Origin: JAGXRK01 sp963804005
Lineage (GTDB): Bacteria; Bacteroidota; Ignavibacteria; Ignavibacteriales; Ignavibacteriaceae
NCBI GenBank assembly: GCA_963804005.1
Contig: CAWDOP010000018.1
Span: forward strand, 75,044-139,043
Direction of reading: 5' to 3'
Length of the DNA: 64,000 bases
In this document: in pieces, positions 1 through 9,160 of the stretch
Layout of the letters: every line of letters begins with the position of its first letter
Position numbering within the stretch: position 1 is the first letter of the stretch
Made by a program: the position numbers and the translations under genes
Notes under the pieces: model-generated
The model's database searches: none
The model's input: the letters and a program-made list of their open reading frames with translations, nothing else
What the model was told of the DNA's origin: nothing

Positions 1-644
1 CTGCTTACAATTATATTGTTATGATTCTGATCACCCATTACTTCAATCATTGCATCTATATGACTGAAAATACCCATCCTTACTCCGAGAATATGAAAAT
101 TAACTTCCATGAAGTTTGTCTCTAAGGATCCGGAATAAGGAGTTCCAAGACCTAGCGAAATACCAACATCCTGCTTTAACGATAAACCTAGTCTTTCACC
201 GCCTTGCAACTGAAAAAAAGGATTTATAAACCCGAGGGTTGGTGAAATTTGAGTTTTAGTCGGTGTTGCAAGAACCTTTCCAAATCTTATTTTTTCAACA
301 ACTCTTGTAAAGACGCTGGCGAAGTGTACATCTTCCATTAAATTAATTTTGAACGGATATGTTATTATCCTGGCTCTTATCTCCTGTGGAAGTGCAAGAA
401 AAGGATAGAGAGCACTTTTTATTGCAATTGTTTGATTGTTAGGATCCCTTAAATCAACTATAATTTCTGCTTTCGGATCAGGAGGGTCGATAAACAGAAG
501 TTCCTGGATTTGAATGAACAAACTGTCATCCAGCGGCTCCATCTGATAATAAACAATCTGTTCTTCTTCCTGTGCAAATGTTGAAACAGGCAATATAAAT
601 ACCATTAACAGAATTATCAGATAAAAAATATGTGAGCGTTTCAT
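1..644 (-). CDS. Exported protein, 3' end outside window
   Basis: An open frame of 214 codons runs from the ATG at 644 to the window edge without a stop, so only the N-terminal part is visible. It begins with a signal peptide (about residues 1-25, ending TFAQ). Two acidic, helix-like stretches follow, then from about residue 140 alternating Gly/hydrophobic segments of the kind seen in outer-membrane beta-strands. It is the third gene of the minus-strand run that starts at 2601, 19 bases after the GldM-like gene. GldN would be expected at this place in a Bacteroidota gliding/T9SS operon, but I see no GldN signature. The function is unknown; an envelope partner of the two upstream membrane proteins is an inference from position only. 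Confidence 0.75.
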   Translation of the reverse strand, partial: MKRSHIFYLIILLMVFILPVSTFAQEEEQIVYYQMEPLDDSLFIQIQELLFIDPPDPKAEIIVDLRDPNNQTIAIKSALYPFLALPQEIRARIITYPFKINLMEDVHFASVFTRVVEKIRFGKVLATPTKTQISPTLGFINPFFQLQGGERLGLSLKQDVGISLGLGTPYSGSLETNFMEVNFHILGVRMGIFSHIDAMIEVMGDQNHNNIIVS

Positions 645-663
645 TTTAATTTTCCTGACATAG

Positions 664-1605
664 TTAGTTTGAAAAATCGGTAAAGAAAAAGGAATCTCCA
701 ACCTGCACTCTATCTTTACTTATTTCATCAACTGCTGTGAAGAAGAAGTTTACTTTATATCTCCCATCGGGCTCACGAAGGTTGCCAAATTTATCCAGCC
801 AGTCATCGTATGCTCTTTCTGTTGTAGCAATTTTGGGAGAAACATTATAAACAAGATTATTATTGCTGTCTCTCTGAGGACCTGTAACAGAAATTGGCCC
901 GGTGTAAGTAACTTTTAGCTGGTCGGGTCTGGAATCAATAATAGTAACTTTGAACACAGTAATTCTCTGAAGCTCCCTAACATATATTTTAGAGGCATTC
1001 ATTTTGGTTGTTACGCGATCAATTTTAATTTCAGGCGGTTTATTTGGTAAAACTTTTATGCGTTCTTCTTGCGATCCAAATCTTATAATTACTTCTTCCT
1101 GATCTAGAAGATCAAAACGTTTTTCCTGTCCGGGAGGGACAACTGTAATAGTCTGTCTGTTCCTTGGATCAATAAAATTCGCCGGAACGCTTCCGGTGTT
1201 AATTGCGGTATTCCATGTGTATTGAATAAATGTCTGCTTCGCCGAAATCGGAGATTGCATTATAATCTGTTCTTCAAGTTTTTCGGGATCTTCGGGTGGG
1301 GGCATTTCTTCAACAATTTTGTTAAGATCTTGTACTTTCTTGTTGAGCTCGGCAAGTTTTCTTTTTAATTCTTCATTCTCAACAGGAAGATTAGGGTCGA
1401 TCTCTATACTGAAGTCTATTCCCAAAGCATAAATTGAGTCCAATAAAGTCATCAAAGAATCTTTCACACTTTTCTGAACAGTTTCTTCTTCCAGAGCAAC
1501 TCTTCTCAGATCAAGATCGGCACCCTTTAAGGCCAGCACCGTAATAACAAATATGTACAGCACCTGATAAATAACAAACTTACTATCTCTGTTTTTATTG
1601 ATCAT
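664..1605 (-). CDS. GldM-like single-TM periplasmic protein
   Basis: The protein has 313 residues, with one uncleaved membrane helix at about residues 9-27 (YQVLYIFVITVLALKGADL), a coiled coil at about 76-101 (LKRKLAELNKKVQDLNKIV), a PPPEDPE linker and about 200 residues of beta-rich periplasmic sequence. The N-terminal helix followed by a long periplasmic part resembles GldM/PorM, the periplasmic stalk of the T9SS motor. GldM is normally about 500 residues with four domains, so this one is short. It starts 12 bases after the stop of the four-TM protein gene, which suggests one operon and one complex. The GldM link rests on N-terminal sequence feel and gene order, not on a diagnostic motif; a TolR- or MotB-like partner of another motor is the alternative. 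Confidence 0.6.
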   Translation of the reverse strand: MINKNRDSKFVIYQVLYIFVITVLALKGADLDLRRVALEEETVQKSVKDSLMTLLDSIYALGIDFSIEIDPNLPVENEELKRKLAELNKKVQDLNKIVEEMPPPEDPEKLEEQIIMQSPISAKQTFIQYTWNTAINTGSVPANFIDPRNRQTITVVPPGQEKRFDLLDQEEVIIRFGSQEERIKVLPNKPPEIKIDRVTTKMNASKIYVRELQRITVFKVTIIDSRPDQLKVTYTGPISVTGPQRDSNNNLVYNVSPKIATTERAYDDWLDKFGNLREPDGRYKVNFFFTAVDEISKDRVQVGDSFFFTDFSN

Positions 1606-1617
1606 TTTATAAAATCT

Positions 1618-2601
1618 TTATTTTTTAACGACAATTGCTTCAAGCGATTTTAGTCCGGATAATGTTTTATCATCACCGAGAGAATTTGCCGCCTGGTTAA
1701 GAGAATTAGCAAGAGCATTAAGTAGCTGAATTTTTTCTGCACTCACACTGTCAAGTTGATTAACTTTTTCTGCAAGAACACTTATTGATGAAAAGTTCTT
1801 GTGCATAATTTCACTTAACCGTGCCGATTGTTCTAAAAGCGCCTTGAATTTTTCCATATCCTGCAGACTCATTTCTGTTCCGGCTCCTGCACCTCCAGCA
1901 CCCTGACTCAATTGCTTCATAAGGTTTTTAGAGTTTTCAATCTGGATTCTTGAGAAGTATTTATCCCTTATGTCTCTTACGTGGTTGACAACGCTCTGAA
2001 ATTCTAATCCGAGCTGATCAAGCACGGGTTCAAATAATTTTCCAAGAGCAAGAACAATTAATGCCTTTACTTCAAACGGCACTGACAATCCTAAAAAGAT
2101 TTCTTCACCAAGCTTAATACTGATAAGAAGAATTGCCGCACCGATTAATGGTAATGCCGTTGCAATACTGTCTATAACGCTTGTATAAGAATTAATTATT
2201 CTGTCAATCGTAGCGCTTGCAGGTGTTCTGATAATTTCCAGTTTAAGTTTTGAGTAAGCCCGATATGCAAGAAAAACGAAAATTCCGTAGGTAACTAATG
2301 GCAACCACCAGAAACGATAAGGTTCAAAATCACCCGTGACCGGTTCCCATCCCGGGAATAATGTTTTAGCAAGGTCGGTTGTTACATTTCCAAGAATCGG
2401 AACTGATGAAAGATCAAGAAAGAATGAAAATACTAATGCCACAAGTGATATTATTCCTGCTTTGGCTACAACAGTAAAATGTATCTTCCTTACTGCCGAA
2501 CGTGTATATTCTTCAAGCTCTCTTTCCAGCTCGTTGTTCGTTATATCCTTTGTTGACAGTATTTCGTTGACTGGTTCTGTTCTTTTTGTTCTACCGATCA
2601 T
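1618..2601 (-). CDS. Four-TM inner-membrane protein, GldL/MotA-type motor candidate
   Basis: The protein has 327 residues with predicted membrane helices at about 43-65, 97-116, 142-163 and 174-192, and a cytoplasmic C-terminal tail. The tail contains a Gly/Ala-rich linker (about 233-241) and then a long amphipathic helix (about 245-305). Two acidic residues, E166 and E167, sit between helices 3 and 4 (IKLGEEIFLG). Canonical GldL has only two helices, so the layout is closer to MotA/TolQ proteins, while the long helical tail recalls GldL. It is the first gene of the minus-strand operon and lies directly upstream of the GldM-like gene. A proton-driven motor subunit is inferred from topology and neighbourhood. 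Confidence 0.6.
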   Translation of the reverse strand: MIGRTKRTEPVNEILSTKDITNNELERELEEYTRSAVRKIHFTVVAKAGIISLVALVFSFFLDLSSVPILGNVTTDLAKTLFPGWEPVTGDFEPYRFWWLPLVTYGIFVFLAYRAYSKLKLEIIRTPASATIDRIINSYTSVIDSIATALPLIGAAILLISIKLGEEIFLGLSVPFEVKALIVLALGKLFEPVLDQLGLEFQSVVNHVRDIRDKYFSRIQIENSKNLMKQLSQGAGGAGAGTEMSLQDMEKFKALLEQSARLSEIMHKNFSSISVLAEKVNQLDSVSAEKIQLLNALANSLNQAANSLGDDKTLSGLKSLEAIVVKK

Positions 2602-3027
2602 TATAATTTATCCTTTAATAAAGTTCTTATTAAATAAAATCCTTTCTTATTAGATGGGAGAAGAGGTCAAAAAAGGACAAAGAGATGAATGGATTTTTCA
2701 ATTATCATACCACCACTCCTTTGGTTAATTTATTTAACTCTCAATTTTAATCAAATAATTAACAATAATACAAAAATTTAGCATTTATTATTTAATAATG
2801 AATTAATTATCTGTCTTTAGAAGGATTTAATAATTATATGTTACAAAAAATAACAAATCTTAATGTCTGGTTAAAACTAATTAATTACTATTTATTAATG
2901 AATGGTTAAATATGTTCCACGTGTAGGTAAATATTACATTTATTGAAAAATTATTAAACACATTTTATACAGAGTATTTTCATTAAATTAGCAAGAAGAA
3001 TTTTTAGTGTTATAATATTTTGGTTAA
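2602..3027. other. AT-rich divergent intergenic region
   Basis: This 426-base spacer lies between the divergent motor-like operon and the glycosidase gene. It is very AT-rich with short A and T runs. I see no gene, remnant or convincing hairpin. It presumably carries the promoters of both flanking genes. Confidence 0.6.
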
Positions 3028-4497
3028 ATGAAAAATTTAAGAATATATGAAGTAAATGCACGTGTTTGGATAAAACAATTTGGGGAAGATACGAAGCTAT
3101 CCGCAATACCCGACGATTTTATAAATGCTTTACAACGATGGGGAATGGATGCATTATGGCTCATGGGCATTTGGAAAAATAATCCTGAAGCCATTCAGAA
3201 ATATTGTTTTGAACCGTCACTTGTTTCAGCATATAACAAAAGTCTACCAGACTGGCAAACAAAAGATGTAATCGGATCTCCATACTCCATCGATAAGTAT
3301 GAAGTTAATCCTAATCTTGGCAATAAAGACGATCTTCTTGGATTAAAGAAAAAGTTAAATGATGCCGGCATTAAACTAATACTGGATTTTGTTCCAAATC
3401 ATTTTAGCTCTTATTCGGAACTTCTTGAAACAAATCCAGAAATCTTTCTTCCTGCGGATCAAGCATTATTTAAAAGTGACAATTACACGTTTTTTCAATC
3501 GCCCTTTGATAAGCAGAAATACTTTACTCACGGACGAGATCCGCTTTTCCCACCGTGGAAAGATACAGTACAGATAAATTATTTCAGTAAAGATGCGCGG
3601 AAATATCTTATTCAAACACTTGAGGAAATTATTGAAGTCTGCGATGGTGTTCGTTGCGATATGGCAATGCTGCCGTTAAACAATGTGTTTTATAATACCT
3701 GGATAGGTGTTTTGAAAAAATACGGTATCGAAAAACCATCTGAAGAATTCTGGAAAGAAGCAATATCCTTTATAAAGAATAAGCATAAGGAATTTATATT
3801 CATCGCAGAAGCTTACTGGGATCTTGAATGGGAGCTGCAGAAATTAGGATTTGATTTTACATATGATAAAAGACTAACCGACAGACTTGGCACAGCTGAG
3901 GTAAGAACAATTAAAGATCATTTGAAAGCTGATGAAGAGTTTCAGTTAAAGTCTGTTCGTTTTCTTGAAAATCATGATGAAGAAAGAGCAGCTGCTAATT
4001 TTGGAAAAGATCGTTCTCTTTCTGCCGCTACTATAATAAGTACAATTCCCGGAATGATCCTTTATTATGATGGACAATTTGAAGGCAAAAAAATAAAATT
4101 GCCGGTTCAGCTCGGCAGATTTCCATTAGAAAAATTGGACAAAAGAATTAATGTTTATTATGAAAAACTTTTACAAATAACAAAACAAGAAATATTCCGA
4201 AAAGGAAATTGGCAAATGCTTGATTGTATTCCTGTATCTCCTAATGATTTCAGCAATGAAAATTTGTTTGTCTGGGAATGGAATTACAATCAAAAAAAAA
4301 TTGTTATTATAAACTATTCCGAAAATTCTGCAAGGTGTAGAGTTAAACTTGATATTGCTTCGGATAAAAACACAATTGACCTTTATGACGAATTGAATAA
4401 TGTTACTTACAACAGACAAATTTCGGAAATGAGAGAAAGCGGGCTTTATATTGAATTGAAAGCATATAAAAGTCATATTTTTTCAATTAGCAGTTAG
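3028..4497 (+). CDS. GH13 alpha-amylase family glycosidase
   Basis: The 489-residue protein shows the four conserved GH13 regions in order: DFVPNH (120-125), GVRCDMAM with the nucleophile D211, IAEAYW with the acid/base E261, and FLENHDE with the transition-state stabiliser D317. It begins directly with the barrel (IYEVNARVWIKQFG) and has no signal peptide, so it should act on alpha-glucans or malto-oligosaccharides in the cytoplasm. The last 80 residues form a small beta domain C. The exact substrate (amylase, trehalose or sucrose type) cannot be read from the sequence. It stands alone, with no other glycogen genes nearby. Confidence 0.9.
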   Translation: MKNLRIYEVNARVWIKQFGEDTKLSAIPDDFINALQRWGMDALWLMGIWKNNPEAIQKYCFEPSLVSAYNKSLPDWQTKDVIGSPYSIDKYEVNPNLGNKDDLLGLKKKLNDAGIKLILDFVPNHFSSYSELLETNPEIFLPADQALFKSDNYTFFQSPFDKQKYFTHGRDPLFPPWKDTVQINYFSKDARKYLIQTLEEIIEVCDGVRCDMAMLPLNNVFYNTWIGVLKKYGIEKPSEEFWKEAISFIKNKHKEFIFIAEAYWDLEWELQKLGFDFTYDKRLTDRLGTAEVRTIKDHLKADEEFQLKSVRFLENHDEERAAANFGKDRSLSAATIISTIPGMILYYDGQFEGKKIKLPVQLGRFPLEKLDKRINVYYEKLLQITKQEIFRKGNWQMLDCIPVSPNDFSNENLFVWEWNYNQKKIVIINYSENSARCRVKLDIASDKNTIDLYDELNNVTYNRQISEMRESGLYIELKAYKSHIFSISS

Positions 4498-4535
4498 GAT
4501 TTTTTAAGGACTTCTTTTTATTCAGGCTAGTTATT

Positions 4536-4543
4536 TATCTTTG
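4536..4543 (+). promoter_or_regulatory. Bacteroidota-type -7 promoter box
   Basis: TATCTTTG matches the TAnnTTTG box of Bacteroidota sigma-A promoters and lies about 40 bases before the small membrane-protein gene at 4585, a sensible leader length. The -33 TTG element is not clear. Confidence 0.4.
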
Positions 4544-4584
4544 CGCACCTTTTTTATAAATAAAACATCTTATAACGAGTAGAT

Positions 4585-4806
4585 ATGTCAAAAAAATCTT
4601 CGGTACAAAAAGAAAGAAAAATTGGCAAACAGCAACAGCTGCCGAAAAAACACCTGGTCGATCCAAAACATAAAAATACTTTCTGGACGATAGTGATTCT
4701 TATTGTACTAACGGTCTTTTTCATTATTAATAACACGAGAGATGAACCTGAAGAAGGTCCATATCCGCCAAACTATGTTCCCCAAAATTCTCTGCAAGGT
4801 GAATAG
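4585..4806 (+). CDS. Small single-TM membrane protein
   Basis: The 73-residue protein has a strongly basic N-terminus (about 31 residues, many Lys), one hydrophobic helix (about 33-50, FWTIVILIVLTVFFIINN) and an acidic, Pro-rich tail (residues 51-73). It is therefore probably anchored with the tail in the periplasm. It lies 21 bases upstream of the TlpA-like gene and probably shares its transcript, so a role near that thioredoxin is possible. I do not recognise the family. Confidence 0.65.
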   Translation: MSKKSSVQKERKIGKQQQLPKKHLVDPKHKNTFWTIVILIVLTVFFIINNTRDEPEEGPYPPNYVPQNSLQGE

Positions 4807-4827
4807 AGGACTAAAAAAGGAAATAAA

Positions 4828-5370
4828 ATGAAGCAAAACCTAATTATTCTGTTTGTATTATATATTACAGTTTCATTATTCGGCTACGATAAGATAGAAG
4901 CTGAAAATAATATAATACCGGAAAAAGAAATAACTACCTCAGTTTTAAAAGAAGGAAAGAAAGCCACAGATTTCACACTTAAAACTTTAGACGGTAAAAA
5001 TGTAAAGCTATCCGATTATAAAGGCAAAGTAGTGATAATAGATTTCTGGGCAACATGGTGTCCTCCCTGTAGAAAAGGTATTCCGGATCTTGTTGCTATC
5101 CAAAAAGAGTATAAAGACAATTTGGTTATAATAGGTATTTCACTTGATCAACAGAACACTATAAAAGATCTTGCTCCGTTCATAAAGAATTACGGAATTA
5201 ATTATCCTGTTGTTCTTGGCACCCAGCAAGTTGTAACGGATTATGGAGATATTCGGTCAATACCAACTTCGTTTGTTATAGATCAATCAGGTAATATTGT
5301 AGATACTCACATTGGACTCGTTCAAAAATCGACTTATACAAATAAGATAAAACAGTTAATAAAGAAATAA
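4828..5370 (+). CDS. TlpA/ResA-like periplasmic thioredoxin
   Basis: The 180-residue protein has an N-terminal signal or anchor segment (about 1-20), then a thioredoxin fold of the AhpC/TSA-Redoxin type. It carries the redox motif WCPPC (C78, C81) after VVIIDFWAT and the cis-proline P146 in RSIPTSFVID. CPPC in an exported TlpA-like protein points to a thiol-disulfide reductase of the periplasm, for example in cytochrome c maturation or protection of reduced cysteines. It is the second gene of the run starting at 4585 and precedes a response regulator. Confidence 0.9.
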   Translation: MKQNLIILFVLYITVSLFGYDKIEAENNIIPEKEITTSVLKEGKKATDFTLKTLDGKNVKLSDYKGKVVIIDFWATWCPPCRKGIPDLVAIQKEYKDNLVIIGISLDQQNTIKDLAPFIKNYGINYPVVLGTQQVVTDYGDIRSIPTSFVIDQSGNIVDTHIGLVQKSTYTNKIKQLIKK

Positions 5371-5415
5371 TAAATTATTTTATGGGGGAGGGGTCATTTC
5401 ATCCCCTTAATTGAA

Positions 5416-5817
5416 ATGGCTGATACTAAAACAAAAAGTAAAATACTTATAGTTGAAGACGATATTGAGAACCAGCGCTTCTACAAATTAATTCTTTCGC
5501 GCAAATATGATGTTGATTTTTGTGATTCTGATAAGCCCTTTTACACGAGACTTGCTGCCAAAGATTACGATCTTATAATAATGGACATTACTCTTAGAGA
5601 AGGTAAAAGCGGAATTGAGTTAACTAAAGAAATAAAAAGTTCAAAAGTGTTTTCTACAATACCTGTGCTTTGTTTATCAGCGCACGTATTTGAACAAGAT
5701 AAAAGGGCAGCATTAGGGGCTGGTGTAAATGTTTATCTTGAAAAACCCGCATCAAACAAAGTGCTTTTTGACACAATTGAAAAGCTTATCAATGAAACCA
5801 ACGCACAAAAATCTTAA
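5416..5817 (+). CDS. Single-domain response regulator (CheY-like)
   Basis: The 133-residue protein is a receiver domain only: acidic pair D15/D16 (ILIVEDD), phosphoacceptor D57 (LIIMDITL), S88 at the switch position and K110 (YLEKPAS). There is no DNA-binding or enzymatic output domain, so it must act through protein contacts or in a phosphorelay. No kinase is adjacent; the histidine kinase at 22.3 kb already has its own regulator. The gene ends by overlapping 4 bases with the convergent PorV-like gene. Confidence 0.9.
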   Translation: MADTKTKSKILIVEDDIENQRFYKLILSRKYDVDFCDSDKPFYTRLAAKDYDLIIMDITLREGKSGIELTKEIKSSKVFSTIPVLCLSAHVFEQDKRAALGAGVNVYLEKPASNKVLFDTIEKLINETNAQKS

Positions 5818-6854
5818 AAAGCATCCCTTAGAAATTTGGGCTCTTCTAAAGTAAGAATCAGTGAAATTCTGTGTGAATCCGGCAGTCTTTCAATCTCAGA
5901 TTCGCTAAATCTTGCAAAAGAATAATCAATGTTTAATTTAGGAAGTTTAACTCCCGCACCAACAGTAAATTGTTTTACATCATTATAACCAGCACGAACA
6001 GAGAAGAGATTCTTAAAATTATATTCAACCCCGGCATGCATATCAAAGCTAACCGGACCAAGATTAAAATTAGAAGCGTATTTTCTGTTTTCAAATCTTA
6101 CATCAAAATCAAAAGCAGGCATAATATATCCGCCCAGAATTTCTACTACTTTATATGCGGCTCCGAGTTTTAAAGTAGGTGAGATAAGTTCGTTTCTGCC
6201 CGTATTCCAAGCGACTAATGTGGTCGTTACATCCTGAACATTTGCTCCCAGATATAAATTTTGTATAGGTGTGTAATATGCACCCACGTCAAATCCGATT
6301 CCTGTTGCACCGTATTCCGCAATATCTCTTCTGATAATTTTTATATTGGCACCCCAATAAAAATTATCAGTTTGTCGTTTGGCAAAAGTTAAGTAAAAAG
6401 CCCAGTCCTGATTACTGAACTCTGTAATTTTGCTGTAGTCTAAACGAAACTCATCATTAACATCAACAATACCATCGTTGTTCGTATCCATAAGTGCATT
6501 TCTTGTATCGGGAATACCGTCAACTCCCAATCTCATTATACTTAAACCAAAACTCATATCTGTGCCATAAGGAATTGCAACCGCACCGTAATCATAATTT
6601 ACAAGGTTACCAAATTGTTCGGAGTGCATAAGTATAATTTGAGGATAGTTAATGTTAGCCAAACCTGAAGGATTGTAATAACCGGCGGTAACATCGTTTG
6701 CCACAGCAACGAATGCTCCTCCCATGCCTAAAGCTCTTCCACCTACACCCAAAGCCATAAATTCACCGGCATATTTACCAATTACTGTTTGAGCATTCAG
6801 TGAAAAAGCTGAAAGAACAACAAGGGCAATTATTAAAACTATCTTTTTAGGCAT
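5814..6854 (-). CDS. PorV/PorQ family outer-membrane protein
   Basis: The 346-residue protein has a signal peptide (about 1-21, ending SLNAQ) and then the family signature (FMALGVGGRALGMGGAFVAV, about 32-51, followed by YYNPSGLA). The rest is a repeated beta-strand barrel resembling FadL/PorV. PorV family members sit in the outer membrane and shuttle T9SS substrates from the translocon to the attachment complex; the family has many copies in Ignavibacteria and not all are secretion components. A single gene on the minus strand, convergent with the response regulator. Together with the T9SS cargo at 26.6 kb it shows the organism uses type IX secretion. Confidence 0.85.
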   Translation of the reverse strand: MPKKIVLIIALVVLSAFSLNAQTVIGKYAGEFMALGVGGRALGMGGAFVAVANDVTAGYYNPSGLANINYPQIILMHSEQFGNLVNYDYGAVAIPYGTDMSFGLSIMRLGVDGIPDTRNALMDTNNDGIVDVNDEFRLDYSKITEFSNQDWAFYLTFAKRQTDNFYWGANIKIIRRDIAEYGATGIGFDVGAYYTPIQNLYLGANVQDVTTTLVAWNTGRNELISPTLKLGAAYKVVEILGGYIMPAFDFDVRFENRKYASNFNLGPVSFDMHAGVEYNFKNLFSVRAGYNDVKQFTVGAGVKLPKLNIDYSFARFSESEIERLPDSHRISLILTLEEPKFLRDAF

Positions 6855-7160
6855 TGAAGAAAGCTCCTGAGTTTAATTTTAGCTATAAACACGAGGCAAA
6901 ATTGGAAGATTGGACTATAAAGTCAAGGCTAATTTTGCGAGATTTTTGGCATTTAAGAAAATTTTAGAACAAGTAATGCTAAGTTTTTTTATCTCTTGAA
7001 CATGAACTTACTCATTTGCTAGCTATGATTGTTCTGGAACTTACATTTCTATTTGTTTAAATTTAGACATACATAGCAACAAGAGTTTAATTTATGAAAG
7101 GTTGATGATAATCATGAACATTTCTGCTTTTACTCAGCATCATTTCAAAAAGAAGTAACT
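6855..7160. other. Divergent intergenic region
   Basis: This 306-base AT-rich spacer lies between the PorV-like gene and the radical SAM gene. I see no gene, repeat or strong hairpin; it must hold both promoters. Confidence 0.5.
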
Positions 7161-8063
7161 ATGCTTCCAATGTATCTTGAAAAACTTACTATAAACGATT
7201 TAAGAAAAAGAGCCGATGCACTTCAGAAGCTTCTAACTGAGTGCAGAATTTGTCCCAATGAATGTATTGTAAATCGTTTAGAGGGGGAAGAGGGAATTTA
7301 TTGTCATTCAACTAATGAAGTTATCGTTTCAAGTTTTGCTCCACATTTTGGCGAAGAACTCCCCTTAGTGGGATTCAGCGGTTCCGGCACAATATTCTTT
7401 ACTAATTGTAATTTGTCCTGCGTGTTCTGTCAGAATTATGATATAAGTCAGTTAGGTCACGGCAGCAGAGTTTCTATCGAACAGCTTTCCGAAATGATGC
7501 TTTTACTTCAGAACAGAGGTTGTCATAATATTAACCTTGTTTCGCCTACTCACTTTGTTCCACAAATTGTTTCGGCATTAGTTATTGCTGTTGATAAAGG
7601 ACTCGAAATCCCAATCGTTTATAATTGCGGAGGATACGAATCCGTTGAAACATTAAACCTGCTTGAAGATATTGTTGATATCTATATGCCTGACATCAAA
7701 TATTCCGATAGTGAAACCGCTGCACGTCTATCAGGAATAAAAAATTATTGGGACGTTGTTCAATCCGCAGTTAAAGAAATGCATCGGCAGGTCGGTGATC
7801 TTCACATTAACAGAAGAGGAATTGCAAAAAGGGGATTGTTAATTCGTCATCTGGTTTTACCGAACGATCTTGCGGGCTCAAAAAAAGTAATTGATTTTAT
7901 AGCAGATCAAATTTCAAAGGAGACATATATTAATATTATGGATCAATATTATCCTGCAAACAAAGCAAATCAATATGATGAGTTAAACAGAAGAATTACA
8001 AATGAAGAGTATGAACGCATTATTAATTATGCGAAACAGAAAGGTTTGTCCAGAGGATTTTGA
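7161..8063 (+). CDS. Radical SAM protein, PflX-like (COG1313)
   Basis: The 300-residue cytoplasmic protein carries the radical SAM cluster motif CNLSCVFC (C83, C87, C90) inside GTIFFTNCNLSCVFCQNYDI, the form typical of the PflX group related to pyruvate formate-lyase activases. It also has four upstream cysteines (C28, C31, C35, C48) that could bind a second metal site. The GG motif region (NCGGYES) and the later strands of the partial barrel are visible. The substrate of PflX proteins is unknown. The start could equally be the second ATG at 7170. It stands alone, with no glycyl-radical enzyme nearby. Confidence 0.85.
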   Translation: MLPMYLEKLTINDLRKRADALQKLLTECRICPNECIVNRLEGEEGIYCHSTNEVIVSSFAPHFGEELPLVGFSGSGTIFFTNCNLSCVFCQNYDISQLGHGSRVSIEQLSEMMLLLQNRGCHNINLVSPTHFVPQIVSALVIAVDKGLEIPIVYNCGGYESVETLNLLEDIVDIYMPDIKYSDSETAARLSGIKNYWDVVQSAVKEMHRQVGDLHINRRGIAKRGLLIRHLVLPNDLAGSKKVIDFIADQISKETYINIMDQYYPANKANQYDELNRRITNEEYERIINYAKQKGLSRGF

Positions 8064-8252
8064 GGAAATTTTTAAATTACAAGCACCAAATCTCAAATAA
8101 ATTTCAATTAACAATACGCAAAAATTCATAATGTTTAGAACATTATAATTTGGACATTGTGTTTTATTTGATTTTTGTTATTTGGATTTTTGTGACAATC
8201 TTTTACCAAGTTGTTTATAATATTAAGCCATCAAATCCCTTTATTAAATACT

Positions 8253-9146
8253 ATGAAAACTCAAAACATTATACTTATGCTTTTTGTATTACTTGTTTTT
8301 ACTTCCTGTACACAAAAACCAAATGTAGATCCCGAATACATCAAAGAAATTGAAGAATGGGATCAAAAAAGAGTTGAACGATTAAGGGAAGAAAACGGCT
8401 GGATTAATCTTGCCGGATTATTCTGGCTGAAGGAAGGTGAGAACAAAATCGGTTCTTCAAAAGATAATGATATTATTTTTCCATCAGGTCCGGAATTTGT
8501 TGGTACAATGTTTCTAAAAGATTCTATTGTAACTATAAAAATAAATCCAGATGTAAATGTTATAAACAAAGGAGCTACTGTAACAGAACTAACTCTTGCG
8601 CATGACCTTACGGGAAATCCAACCTTGCTACAAACAGGTTCACTCAGGTGGAACGTTATCAAAAGAAAAAAAGGATTTGGAATTCGTCTTCGCGATCTTA
8701 ATGCCGACTTAGTAAAAAACTTCAGGGGGATTGAAAGATTTCCTGTAGATGAAGACTGGAAAATTGAAGCAACATTCGATGACTATAGCCCGCCAAAAAA
8801 AATATCCATTCCGGATATAGTTGGCACTGTTGAAGAAGAAGACTGTCCCGGAGCAATTGTTTTTACAAAAGACGGAAAAGAATACAGGATAGATGCCATT
8901 GACAGCGGTAAAAGATTGTTTCTAATTTTTGCTGATGAAACAAGCGGAGAAGAAACCTACGGTGCAGGAAGGTTTATGTATGTTGATAAATCCGACTCAG
9001 CAGGAAAAATCATTTTAGATTTTAATAAAGCATACAATCCCCCCTGTGTGTTTACAAAGTTTGCCACCTGCCCGCTGCCGCCAAAAGACAATTACTTGAA
9101 GTTAAGAATTGGAGCAGGGGAGAAAATGTGGGGGGAAAAACACTGA
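8253..9146 (+). CDS. DUF1684 lipoprotein
   Basis: I place the start at the ATG at 8253, because it opens a clean lipoprotein signal (MKTQNIILMLFVLLVFTSC, Cys19). The frame is open 14 codons further upstream but gives no signal peptide there. The mature 279 residues match DUF1684: the NGWINLAGLFWLKEGEN motif after a WDQKR helix, and the C-terminal YNPPC...FATCPLPP...LRIGAGE signature. The family is widespread and its activity unknown. It should be a lipid-anchored envelope protein. It is convergent with msrA, 14 bases away. Confidence 0.85.
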   Translation: MKTQNIILMLFVLLVFTSCTQKPNVDPEYIKEIEEWDQKRVERLREENGWINLAGLFWLKEGENKIGSSKDNDIIFPSGPEFVGTMFLKDSIVTIKINPDVNVINKGATVTELTLAHDLTGNPTLLQTGSLRWNVIKRKKGFGIRLRDLNADLVKNFRGIERFPVDEDWKIEATFDDYSPPKKISIPDIVGTVEEEDCPGAIVFTKDGKEYRIDAIDSGKRLFLIFADETSGEETYGAGRFMYVDKSDSAGKIILDFNKAYNPPCVFTKFATCPLPPKDNYLKLRIGAGEKMWGEKH

Positions 9147-9160
9147 TAAATAAAAATTAA

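Noticed and set aside
5389..5407. GGGG...CCCC hairpin between the TlpA-like and response-regulator genes
   Set aside because: Only 5 paired bases, no T run, and the G run may just be a ribosome-binding region.
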